DNA of 64,000 bases from Colwellia echini (GTDB lineage: Bacteria > Pseudomonadota > Gammaproteobacteria > Enterobacterales > Alteromonadaceae). Where the stretch lies: contig NZ_PJAI02000009.1 in NCBI RefSeq assembly GCF_002843355.2, forward strand, positions 62,001-126,000, written 5' to 3'. The notes under the pieces were generated by a model. The model saw only the letters and a program-made list of their open reading frames with translations, was not told the DNA's origin and searched no databases. Of this stretch, positions 29,979-38,204 are shown in pieces (within the stretch, counting starts at the first letter, position 1; each line of letters opens with the position of its first letter). Made by a program: the position numbers and the translations under genes.

Positions 29979-31109
29979 ATGGCTGATTCAGATAGCGGTG
30001 AAAAAACCGAAGAACCCACGGCCAAAAAACTCACCGACGCTCGAAAAAAAGGCCAAATTGCTCGCTCTAAAGATTTAGGCACATTTTTTGTGCTGGTTGG
30101 TTGTGCGTGTGGCATGTTATTGGTAGGCGGCAGTTTAGCTAGCACTATGGCGGATATGATGAGTCATATGTTTAGTATAAATCGTCAGGAAGCTATGGAT
30201 GTTAATGCCTTGTTTAAAGTGATTAACGACGGTATTTATCAAATAGTTCCCCCATTACTCTGGCTGTTTTTTATTGTGATGATTGCCGCATTTGTAGGTA
30301 ATACTATGCTTGGTGGAATGAGCTTCTCTTGGGAAGCTATGATGCCTAAAGCCAGTAAACTTTCACCTATGGCCGGTTTTAAACGTATGTTTGGTACACA
30401 AGCAGCGGTTGAATTACTTAAATCAGTATTAAAATTCTTTGTTGTTTTTATTGTTGCGTTTTTACTGCTTAGTGGCTTGTTTGAAGAGATTTTAGGCCTG
30501 AGTCGTGAAACAATGCCGGCTAACTTTGAACATGCCGTTAATATGTTAATGTGGATGTTTTTGGTGTTGGCTTTATCAATAGGTATTATTGTTGCGGTTG
30601 ATGCGCCATACCAAGTTTGGAATCATACTAAACAGCTGAAAATGACTAAACAAGAAATTAAAGATGAATATAAAGGTACTGAAGGTAGCCCTGAAATAAA
30701 AGGGCGTATCCGCCGTACTCAATACGAAATGTCACAACGTCGTATGATGCAAGATGTACCTGATTCTGACGTGGTTATTACCAACCCAACGCATTTTTCT
30801 ATTGCTCTTAAGTATGACCCCACAGGTAGTGGTGCGCCGATAATGACCGCTAAAGGTGTTGACGAAATGGCATTACATATTCGAACTATTGCCAAAGAAC
30901 ATCAGGTTGAAATTATTCAATCTCCAGCGCTCGCTCGTTCATTATATTATACTGCTGAAGTAGGAGACGATATTCCTGAAGAGTTGTTTGCTGCAGTTGC
31001 ACAAGTGTTGGCTTTTATTTTTCAGTTAAATGAGCATAAAAAAGGTAAAGCCAAAAAGCCTAAAGCAGTAGCGAAAAATCTACCTATCCCCGATGATTTT
31101 AAATACTAG
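29979..31109 (+). CDS. flhB: Flagellar export switch protein FlhB
   Basis: FlhB switches export from rod/hook to filament substrates after self-cleavage. The 376-aa protein begins with GEKTEEPTAKKLTDARKKGQ, has four membrane helices, and carries the autocleavage site NPTH in VVITNPTHFSIALKYDP. The C-terminal cytoplasmic domain is complete. The start codon follows the fliR stop directly. Confidence 0.96.
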   Translation: MADSDSGEKTEEPTAKKLTDARKKGQIARSKDLGTFFVLVGCACGMLLVGGSLASTMADMMSHMFSINRQEAMDVNALFKVINDGIYQIVPPLLWLFFIVMIAAFVGNTMLGGMSFSWEAMMPKASKLSPMAGFKRMFGTQAAVELLKSVLKFFVVFIVAFLLLSGLFEEILGLSRETMPANFEHAVNMLMWMFLVLALSIGIIVAVDAPYQVWNHTKQLKMTKQEIKDEYKGTEGSPEIKGRIRRTQYEMSQRRMMQDVPDSDVVITNPTHFSIALKYDPTGSGAPIMTAKGVDEMALHIRTIAKEHQVEIIQSPALARSLYYTAEVGDDIPEELFAAVAQVLAFIFQLNEHKKGKAKKPKAVAKNLPIPDDFKY

Positions 31110-31211
31110 AACTTAAAACCTAGCACCTAGTAGTAATGCTTTAGTCTATTAATCTCACATCAACCAATACTTACGAAGAATAAGCTCCTCAATTTAGCTG
31201 GCTAGTTCAAT

Positions 31212-31227
31212 TGGTATAAGAATTGCA
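31212..31227 (+). promoter_or_regulatory. Sigma-54 promoter for flhA
   Basis: TGGTATAAGAATTGCA carries the -24 GG and a perfect -12 TTGCA at correct spacing, with T for C at base four. It is 40 bases before the flhA start in the 157-base gap after flhB, matching the known start of the flhA-flhF-flhG-fliA transcript in polar-flagellum bacteria. Confidence 0.65.
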
Positions 31228-31266
31228 AAATCATGAGTACTGTCAATAAACCATCATGAAGTAATA

Positions 31267-33369
31267 ATGCAAATAGCCGCTTATTTTAATCAATTTGATA
31301 AATCAAAATTACGTCACCTTAGTGGACTAGGCACGCCTATATTGGTGATGGCCGCATTAGGTATGATTATTTTGCCTATGCCTGCTTGGTTATTAGATAT
31401 CTTATTTTCTTTCAACATAGCACTTTCTCTCGTTGTATTACTTATCACTGTTTATACGTTGAAACCGCTTGATTTCGGATCTTTTCCTGCGGTTTTACTG
31501 GTAGCGACAATTTTACGTCTCGCGTTAAATGTTGCTAGTACTCGTGTTGTTTTACTGGAAGGTCATGAAGGGCCTGAAGCTGCAGGTAAAGTAATTGAAG
31601 CCTTTGGCTCTGTGGTTATCGGAGGAAATTATGCTGTTGGTTTAGTTGTTTTTCTGATTTTAATCATTATTAACTTTGTGGTAATTACTAAAGGTGCAGG
31701 AAGAATTGCTGAAGTAACCGCACGCTTCACGCTAGATGCTATGCCAGGTAAACAAATGGCAATTGATGCAGATTTAAATGCGGGGTTTATTACCCAAGAG
31801 CAAGCGAAAGAGCGTAGAACCGAAGTTACCAATGAAGCCGATTTTTACGGCTCAATGGACGGTGCCAGCAAATTTGTTAAAGGTGATGCTATTGCCGGAA
31901 TTTTAATTTTATTCATTAATATTATTGGCGGTTTAATTATAGGTATGGTTCAACATGATTTATCTTTTGATAGCGCTGTTGAAATATATACCTTATTAAC
32001 TATTGGTGATGGTCTTGTTGCACAAATTCCAGGTTTATTATTATCAATTGGTACGGCAATTGTTGTAACTCGTCAAAATACTTCTGAAGATATGGGCGAG
32101 CAAGTAAGTAGTCAACTTGGTCAAGAGCGCTCACTTTATATTGCTGCAGGCGTAATGCTGATCATGGGTGTTATCCCTGGCATGCCGCATTTTGTATTTA
32201 TTCTTTTTGCAACCATCATTGCTACAACTGCTTTTATGGGCGCAAGGAATAAGGTAAATAAAACCAATGAATTAGCGCAAATAGCACACGATGAACAAAC
32301 ATTGACCCAACAAAAAGAAGAAGAAGTAAAAGAGTTAGGTTGGGATGACGTTAACCATGTTGACGTGATTGGTTTAGAAATAGGTTATCGTTTAATACCA
32401 TTGGTTGATAAAGCTCAAGGCGGAGAGTTATTAAGTAGAATTAAAGGCGTACGTAAAAAATTATCGCAAGAATTTGGCTTCTTAGTACCTGCGGTACATA
32501 TTCGCGATAATTTAGATTTAGATCCAAATAGCTATCAAATATCATTAATGGGGGTTGTGGTAGGTACTGCTCAAATTCGTCATGATCAAGAATTAGCGAT
32601 TAATCCAGGTCAAGTTTTTGGCTCTCTTGAAGGTGTAGCCACTAAAGATCCCGCTTTTGGTCTTGATGCTACTTGGATAAATCAAAATCAACGTGATCAA
32701 GCGCAAACATTAGGTTATACGGTAGTTGATTCTTCTACAGTATTAGCCACGCATTTAAGCCAGATATTAAGCAATAATGCCGCACAGTTACTGGGCCATG
32801 AAGAAGTACAAAATTTACTTGACCTACTTGCTAAAAACTACCCTAAGTTGATTGAGGGTTTTGTTCCTGAAACCTTGTCATTAGGCACTGTGGTTAAGGT
32901 ATTACAAAGTTTGATGAATGAAGGCGTAGCTGTTAGAGATATGCGTTCTATTGTACAAACACTCGTTGAATATGGTCCTAGAAGTCAGGATCCTGAAGTG
33001 CTAACCGCTGCAGTGCGCATTAGTTTACGAAAATTTATTATTCAAGACCTTGTTGGCAGCGCGCAAGAAGTACCTGTCATAACTTTGGCTCCTGAGTTGG
33101 AACAGATGTTGCATCAGTCTATGCAGATGGCAGGAGATGATGGAGCTGGTATTGAACCAGGGTTAGCAGAACGCTTACAAAAATCATTGACTGAAGGAGC
33201 TAACCAGCAAGAAATGGCTGGTGATACACCAATACTTTTAACATCAGGTATTTTACGGCACGTGCTAGCTAAATTTGTTAAATATACCATACCTAGCTTG
33301 CGTGTTATTTCTTACCAAGAAATACCTGATGATAAACAAATTAAAATTGTGAGTGCGATAGGCCAGTAA
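31267..33369 (+). CDS. flhA: Flagellar export platform protein FlhA
   Basis: FlhA forms the nonameric ring under the export gate and docks chaperone-substrate complexes. The 700-aa protein has eight hydrophobic segments in the first 330 residues, with the FHIPEP signature loop (ATILRLALNVASTRVVLLEG, then ITKGAGRIAEVTARFTLDAM). The cytoplasmic domain follows from about 350 (DVIGLEIGYRLIPLVD onward). Length and motifs are normal. Confidence 0.96.
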   Translation: MQIAAYFNQFDKSKLRHLSGLGTPILVMAALGMIILPMPAWLLDILFSFNIALSLVVLLITVYTLKPLDFGSFPAVLLVATILRLALNVASTRVVLLEGHEGPEAAGKVIEAFGSVVIGGNYAVGLVVFLILIIINFVVITKGAGRIAEVTARFTLDAMPGKQMAIDADLNAGFITQEQAKERRTEVTNEADFYGSMDGASKFVKGDAIAGILILFINIIGGLIIGMVQHDLSFDSAVEIYTLLTIGDGLVAQIPGLLLSIGTAIVVTRQNTSEDMGEQVSSQLGQERSLYIAAGVMLIMGVIPGMPHFVFILFATIIATTAFMGARNKVNKTNELAQIAHDEQTLTQQKEEEVKELGWDDVNHVDVIGLEIGYRLIPLVDKAQGGELLSRIKGVRKKLSQEFGFLVPAVHIRDNLDLDPNSYQISLMGVVVGTAQIRHDQELAINPGQVFGSLEGVATKDPAFGLDATWINQNQRDQAQTLGYTVVDSSTVLATHLSQILSNNAAQLLGHEEVQNLLDLLAKNYPKLIEGFVPETLSLGTVVKVLQSLMNEGVAVRDMRSIVQTLVEYGPRSQDPEVLTAAVRISLRKFIIQDLVGSAQEVPVITLAPELEQMLHQSMQMAGDDGAGIEPGLAERLQKSLTEGANQQEMAGDTPILLTSGILRHVLAKFVKYTIPSLRVISYQEIPDDKQIKIVSAIGQ

Positions 33370-33487
33370 AAAATAGTCAGGTAAAAATTAGAGCCGATTA
33401 AAGCGTAAACATCGTAATTGTTTAATAAAAGTTCAGGTGGTTAGCAATAACTTATAACTGAAAGTAGTTGAAAAGTAGAGGTTGGAT

Positions 33488-35146
33488 ATGAAAATTAGAC
33501 GTTTTGTTGCCAAAGATATGCGTACAGCATTAGCTGAAATTAAAGAAGAGCTAGGCGTGGATGCGGTGATTATGTCCAATAAAAAAATTCCAGAAGGGGT
33601 CGAGTTAATGGCCGCTGTGGATTATAACCAATCTGTTCCAGTGGCTAAGTTTGCAGATAAATCAATGCAAAACGCTAATCGCTCGGCTAGTTCTGTAAGT
33701 GAAAGAATAGAAGCAAGCGATGATGTTGTTAGCCTTGGTCAATCTGGCTCAGTAAATACGGTTTCTGGACAACAACATACAACTAATCAAGATTATAACT
33801 CTGTGCCAACCACGGCAAATATGAATCAATCTGCTAGTGAACATGTACCTGCAGATAGTTTATCAGCGTTACTTGGTCGTCAAGTACAACAACCTGCTCA
33901 ACATACAAGTCAACCTCAATCAGCACAGCAATCTTCAGAGCAATATTATTCATCATCTCAAGCAACGCAGCAGCAACAAGCGCAATCACCAGTTAATCTA
34001 GATGAAGTAACTATTGAGCAACAGCTAAGAGACTTTACTGATCGCCTTAGTCAGCCTAATGCAGATATGTCACAGCAACCTAGTCAGTCATCTTATACGG
34101 ACAATATTATTGACAATGATAGTGACAATATTACCGCCAATGTTAAGTTACATAACTCGGCAACTAACTATAATGCTCAACATTCAAATAAAACTAACGA
34201 CAGCCAAGTTTCTTCACAAGAATTTACCAAAATGCAGCAAGAAATGGCGTCTATTCGCTCATTACTTGAACATCAAGTATCGGGTTTAATGTGGCAAGAT
34301 ATGGCTCAAAAAGATCCGCAACGCGCTGTATTAGTAAATCGTTTATTGGCATTAGGACTAAATGATCAAATTGCAGACCAAATTGCGGGCTATGTGCCAG
34401 AACAATCTCATGAAAGTGAAGCATGGTCACAAGCAACACAGCTTATTGCTAAGCAAATTAATACCACTCAAAATGATATTATAAACCGTGGTGGTGTTGT
34501 CGCTTTAGTTGGTCCAACAGGGGTTGGTAAAACAACCACAATAGCAAAACTTGCAGCAGGCTTTGCTCAAGTTCACGGTAATGACCAAGTTGCGCTCATT
34601 TCTACCGATACCTTTCGTATTGCAGGTTTTGAACAATTAGCAACTTACGGAAAAATAATTGGCTGTCAAGTAAGTCTGGCTAAAGACAGCCAAGCATTAG
34701 ATACGTTATTACAACAATATGCTAAAAAGAAATTAATATTGATTGATACTGCCGGTATGGGTCAGCGAGATATGCGTTTAGCCGAGCATTTAACTGCTTT
34801 AATTTCTAATTCTCGTGTTAGAATTCGTAATTACTTAGTGATTGCAGCTAACTCTCAACAAAGAGTTATGCAAGAAAATGTCGATCGCTTTAAAAAAGTA
34901 CCATTATCGGGTTGTATTTATACTAAACTTGACGAAAGCATTAGTATTGGTGAAATAATTACAACTTCAATTCAAAATGGGTTACCTATAGGGTATCTTA
35001 CTGATGGACAAAGAGTTCCAGAAGATATTAAAGTTGCAAATGCTGAAAAATTAGTTACTCTTGCAGATAAGATGGCAACAAAGTCAGTTAACAACAATGT
35101 TAGTGCATTTCGGCCAATGCCAATTGCACCAGCGGCAATAGCTTAA
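33488..35146 (+). CDS. flhF: Flagellar GTPase FlhF
   Basis: An SRP-family GTPase that marks the cell pole for flagellum assembly. In the 552-aa form, the N-terminus is KIRRFVAKDMRTALAEIKEE. A long Gln/Ser/Asn-rich linker (about 50-240) and the NG domain follow, with the P-loop GPTGVGKTTT near residue 339, DTFRIAGFEQLATYG, DTAGMGQRD and TKLDES. The ATG at 33488 follows GTAGAGGTTGG, a good ribosome binding site, and is preferred to the TTG two codons upstream. The linker is longer than usual. Confidence 0.94.
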   Translation: MKIRRFVAKDMRTALAEIKEELGVDAVIMSNKKIPEGVELMAAVDYNQSVPVAKFADKSMQNANRSASSVSERIEASDDVVSLGQSGSVNTVSGQQHTTNQDYNSVPTTANMNQSASEHVPADSLSALLGRQVQQPAQHTSQPQSAQQSSEQYYSSSQATQQQQAQSPVNLDEVTIEQQLRDFTDRLSQPNADMSQQPSQSSYTDNIIDNDSDNITANVKLHNSATNYNAQHSNKTNDSQVSSQEFTKMQQEMASIRSLLEHQVSGLMWQDMAQKDPQRAVLVNRLLALGLNDQIADQIAGYVPEQSHESEAWSQATQLIAKQINTTQNDIINRGGVVALVGPTGVGKTTTIAKLAAGFAQVHGNDQVALISTDTFRIAGFEQLATYGKIIGCQVSLAKDSQALDTLLQQYAKKKLILIDTAGMGQRDMRLAEHLTALISNSRVRIRNYLVIAANSQQRVMQENVDRFKKVPLSGCIYTKLDESISIGEIITTSIQNGLPIGYLTDGQRVPEDIKVANAEKLVTLADKMATKSVNNNVSAFRPMPIAPAAIA

Positions 35147-35203
35147 AACTTATTTTGGGCTATGTAGATATAACACGCAGTATTAATTAGAAGTAATCAA
35201 TAA

Positions 35204-36046
35204 ATGATAGATCAAGCGAGTGGCCTAAGAAAGATGCAAGACCTACAGCAAGTTAAAGTAGTGGCAGTTTCAGGTGGGAAAGGGGGCGTAGGCAAAACAA
35301 ATACGTCACTTAATACCGCTATTGCCTTAGGAAAACAAGGTAAAAGAGTGCTAGTGCTTGATGCCGATTTGGGGCTTGCCAATGTAGATGTAATGCTCGG
35401 TTTACGAGTAAAACGTAACTTATCACATGTTTTATCAGGTGAATGCGAACTTGATGATATTATTATCGACGGCCCAGCCGGTATTAAAATAATACCTGCA
35501 ACCTCAGGCTCACAATCGATGGTAGACTTAACCCCTGCCGAGCATGCTGGCCTTATTCGTGCTTTTAGCGAAATGCAAACCCAATTTGATGTATTGATTG
35601 TTGATACCGCCGCCGGAATTTCGGATATGGTATTAAGTTTTACTCGTGCAGCGCAAGATGTCATGTTAGTGGTTTGCGATGAACCGACCTCAATCACCGA
35701 TTGTTATGCCTTGATGAAGTTACTCAGTCGTGATCATGGCGTCTATAAATTTAAAGTTGTTGCGAATATGGTGCGCAGTCCTAAAGAAGGGCAGCAATTA
35801 TTTGCTAAACTAACCAAAGTAACTGACAGATTTCTTGATGTTGCACTAGAATTAGTAGGTGTTATTCCGTTTGATGAAAACATGCGTAAGTCTGTGCGTA
35901 AGCAACAAGTTATAGTTGAAGCCTTTCCACAATCACCTGCTGCGATAGCTTATATCGAATTAGCGAAAAAAGTAAGTGAATGGCCTATTCCAAAGCAAGC
36001 TTCAGGACATTTAGAGTTTTTCATTGAACAGTTACTAGCTAACTAA
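35204..36046 (+). CDS. flhG: Flagellar number regulator FlhG/FleN (MinD-like)
   Basis: A MinD/ParA-type ATPase that limits flagellum number, acting with FlhF and, in relatives, on FlrA. The 280-aa protein has an N-terminal activator helix containing a DLQQ segment (residues 13-16), as in FlhGs that stimulate FlhF. The deviant Walker A KGGVGKT is at residues 26-32, and switch motifs DADLGLANVD and DTAAGIS follow. A C-terminal amphipathic helix for membrane binding is likely. A 9-bp stem-loop spans the stop codon. Confidence 0.94.
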   Translation: MIDQASGLRKMQDLQQVKVVAVSGGKGGVGKTNTSLNTAIALGKQGKRVLVLDADLGLANVDVMLGLRVKRNLSHVLSGECELDDIIIDGPAGIKIIPATSGSQSMVDLTPAEHAGLIRAFSEMQTQFDVLIVDTAAGISDMVLSFTRAAQDVMLVVCDEPTSITDCYALMKLLSRDHGVYKFKVVANMVRSPKEGQQLFAKLTKVTDRFLDVALELVGVIPFDENMRKSVRKQQVIVEAFPQSPAAIAYIELAKKVSEWPIPKQASGHLEFFIEQLLAN

Positions 36047-36058
36047 AATGTTAGCTAG
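36035..36058. other. 9-bp stem-loop spanning the flhG stop codon
   Basis: CTAGCTAAC (36035-36043) pairs with GTTAGCTAG (36050-36058), and the flhG stop codon lies in the loop. No T-run follows. It could slow ribosomes or protect the mRNA between flhG and fliA. Confidence 0.45.
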
Positions 36059-36105
36059 CTCGAACAGCACCCCATTTAGTCCATCTTAAACGAGAGCGAG
36101 AATAC

Positions 36106-36825
36106 GTGGTAAAAGCGAATAGCTATAGTAGCCAAATCGATAAATCAACGTTACTTGAACAACACACAGTTCTGGTTAAACGCATTGCTTATCATTTATT
36201 AGCTAGATTACCTGCGAGTGTTCTAGTCGATGATTTAATTCAATCAGGTATGATAGGTTTATTTGAAGCGGCTAATAACTTTGATAATTCCAAAGGTGCT
36301 AGTTTTGAAACCTTTGCGGGTATTCGAATTAGAGGTGCGATGCTAGACGAGATGCGCAGAGGTGATTGGACGCCACGCTCTGTGCATAAAAACAGCAGAA
36401 TGATCAGCGAAGCCATTAAACAACTTGAATCACAACTAGGTCGAGATGTTTCTGATGTTGAAGTTGCTGAAAAACTTGATATTTCATTAAATCACTACCA
36501 TCATATATTAAGTGAAGTAAGTTCAGGGAAAATACTCGGAATTGATGATCTTGGTGTTAGTGAATATACCATAAAAACAAATGATGATTCACTTAGTAAT
36601 GACCCCTATCAAAGCATTGAACAAAGTGCCTTTAAAACAGGTTTAGCACAATGTATTAAGTCGTTACCTGAGCGAGAAGCTTTAGTTTTGTCATTATACT
36701 ATGACGAAGAACTTAACTTAAAAGAAATAGGCGAAGTACTCGAGGTAAGTGAATCAAGAGTGAGTCAAATTCATAGTCAGGCAATGCATCGCCTTAAAGC
36801 ACGTATGCAATCTTGGCAAAGTTAG
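36106..36825 (+). CDS. fliA: Flagellar sigma-28 factor FliA
   Basis: The sigma factor for late flagellar and chemotaxis genes, 239 aa. Region 2 reads AYHLLARLPASVLVDDLIQ followed by GMIGLFEAANNFD and FETFAGIRIRGAMLDEMRRG. Region 3 starts with SRMISEAIKQLESQLGRDVS, and region 4 contains LPEREALVLSLYYDEELNLK and the recognition helix ESRVSQIHSQAMHRLKARM. The start is GTG. It is 59 bases after flhG, and likely sequestered by an FlgM encoded elsewhere. Confidence 0.95.
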   Translation: MVKANSYSSQIDKSTLLEQHTVLVKRIAYHLLARLPASVLVDDLIQSGMIGLFEAANNFDNSKGASFETFAGIRIRGAMLDEMRRGDWTPRSVHKNSRMISEAIKQLESQLGRDVSDVEVAEKLDISLNHYHHILSEVSSGKILGIDDLGVSEYTIKTNDDSLSNDPYQSIEQSAFKTGLAQCIKSLPEREALVLSLYYDEELNLKEIGEVLEVSESRVSQIHSQAMHRLKARMQSWQS

Positions 36826-36991
36826 CTAAACTAGAGCCATATTATTAAAAAAACAGTTATGACCTCTTTCATTAAAAATAAATAACGTAAATTGATGAGA
36901 GATAATAGTAAAATACGAAATACCTTGATAACTTTTCTATGTTTAGGTAAATAAAAACTAATTAATTTTGAATGTTTCGCCGGAGGGTGCC

Positions 36992-37375
36992 TTGGATAAA
37001 AATATGAAAGTACTTGTTGTTGATGATTTTTCAACAATGAGACGTATAGTAAAAAACTTGTTACGTGATTTAGGATTTACCAACATTCAAGAAGCAGATG
37101 ACGGCAGTACTGCCTTACCTATGCTTCAAGGTGGTGATTTTGATTTCGTAGTGACTGACTGGAATATGCCTGGTATGCAGGGTATTGACTTGCTTAAAGC
37201 TATTAGAGCCGATGCTAGCCTTTCCCATATCCCAGTTTTACTTATTACAGCGGAAGCGAAAAAAGAGCAAATTGTAATGGCAGCTCAAGCTGGAGTGAAT
37301 GGTTATATTGTAAAACCTTTTACAGCCGCGACATTAAAAACTAAGTTAGATAAGATTTTTGAGCGCTTAGCTTAA
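36992..37375 (+). CDS. cheY: Chemotaxis response regulator CheY
   Basis: A single-domain receiver of 127 aa that carries the signal from CheA to FliM. The pocket D11/D12, phosphorylation site D56 ([10 protein letters not shown]), switch threonine (LLITAEAK) and conserved lysine (VKPFT) are all seen. The start is read as TTG at 36992, giving [11 protein letters not shown] as in vibrio and Shewanella CheY. A perfect GGAGGG lies 4-10 bases before it, which rules out the more distant upstream TTG. Confidence 0.95.
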   Translation: MDKNMKVLVVDDFSTMRRIVKNLLRDLGFTNIQEADDGSTALPMLQGGDFDFVVTDWNMPGMQGIDLLKAIRADASLSHIPVLLITAEAKKEQIVMAAQAGVNGYIVKPFTAATLKTKLDKIFERLA

Positions 37376-37383
37376 TGTGCTGG

Positions 37384-37413
37384 CTTTAGCCGCTACTTTT
37401 TATACGGCTAAAG
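37384..37413. other. 9-bp stem-loop after cheY
   Basis: CTTTAGCCG (37384-37392) pairs with 37405-37413 across a 12-base loop, directly after the cheY stop. Only a short GGTTTTAA follows. It may reduce read-through from the highly expressed cheY into cheZ. Confidence 0.5.
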
Positions 37414-37448
37414 TAAGGTTTTAATAACTATTGTTTTAAGGACTTTGC

Positions 37449-38192
37449 ATGAGTATACCTATGACAGGTCGGATCTCATTAGAACAGGCAAAATCTTTGG
37501 TTGAGCTTTTAGAATCAGGGCAGCAAGAGGCAGCAGATGCTGTCTTAGCTAGGATTCAAAACCCAATTAATTCAGAGCTTTTTGCCGAAATTGGTAAGTT
37601 GACACGTCAACTTCATGACTCTTTGACCAATTTTCAAGTAGATTCAAGGTTAAATGATTTAGCCAAAGCGGATATTCCTGATGCTAAAGAGCGTTTGAAT
37701 TACGTAATTACCCGCACTGAAGAAGCTGCCAATAAAACGATGGATGCTGTCGAAGCCATTTTTCCTGTTGTAGATACTATTTCAGAACAAGTGGCTGCGG
37801 TTAACCCTTCTTGGACAAAGTTAATGAATAATGAACTAGACTTAAAAGAGTTTAAATCGTTATGCCTAGATATTGACACCTTATTAAAGAATACAGGTAA
37901 AGAAACCCGTCATATTCATAACTTGATGACCGACGTTTTAATGGCGCAAGACTTTCAAGATCTCACAGGTCAAGTAATCCGTAAAGTTATTGAGCTAGTA
38001 ATAGAGGTGGAAGATAGTTTAATAAATATGCTTACCGCTTTTGGTCTATCAACTGATTTTACTCGAGATAAAAACGCACCTAAAGTAGGTGAAAATCTCG
38101 TTGAAGGGCCAGTTGTTAATACAAAAAACAGAGATGATGTAGTTGAAGATCAAGATGATGTTGATGATCTTTTATCAAGTTTAGGATTTTAA
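37449..38192 (+). CDS. cheZ: CheY-P phosphatase CheZ
   Basis: CheZ removes the phosphate from CheY. The 247-aa helical protein has the long four-helix hairpin and the catalytic loop in LMAQDFQDLTGQVIRKVIELV, with the conserved D/Q pair. The C-terminal CheY-binding peptide is DDVDDLLSSLGF, matching the usual DDLLxSLGF ending. It sits 74 bases after cheY and 12 bases before cheA. Confidence 0.95.
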   Translation: MSIPMTGRISLEQAKSLVELLESGQQEAADAVLARIQNPINSELFAEIGKLTRQLHDSLTNFQVDSRLNDLAKADIPDAKERLNYVITRTEEAANKTMDAVEAIFPVVDTISEQVAAVNPSWTKLMNNELDLKEFKSLCLDIDTLLKNTGKETRHIHNLMTDVLMAQDFQDLTGQVIRKVIELVIEVEDSLINMLTAFGLSTDFTRDKNAPKVGENLVEGPVVNTKNRDDVVEDQDDVDDLLSSLGF

Positions 38193-38204
38193 GGGGAATA
38201 CTGC

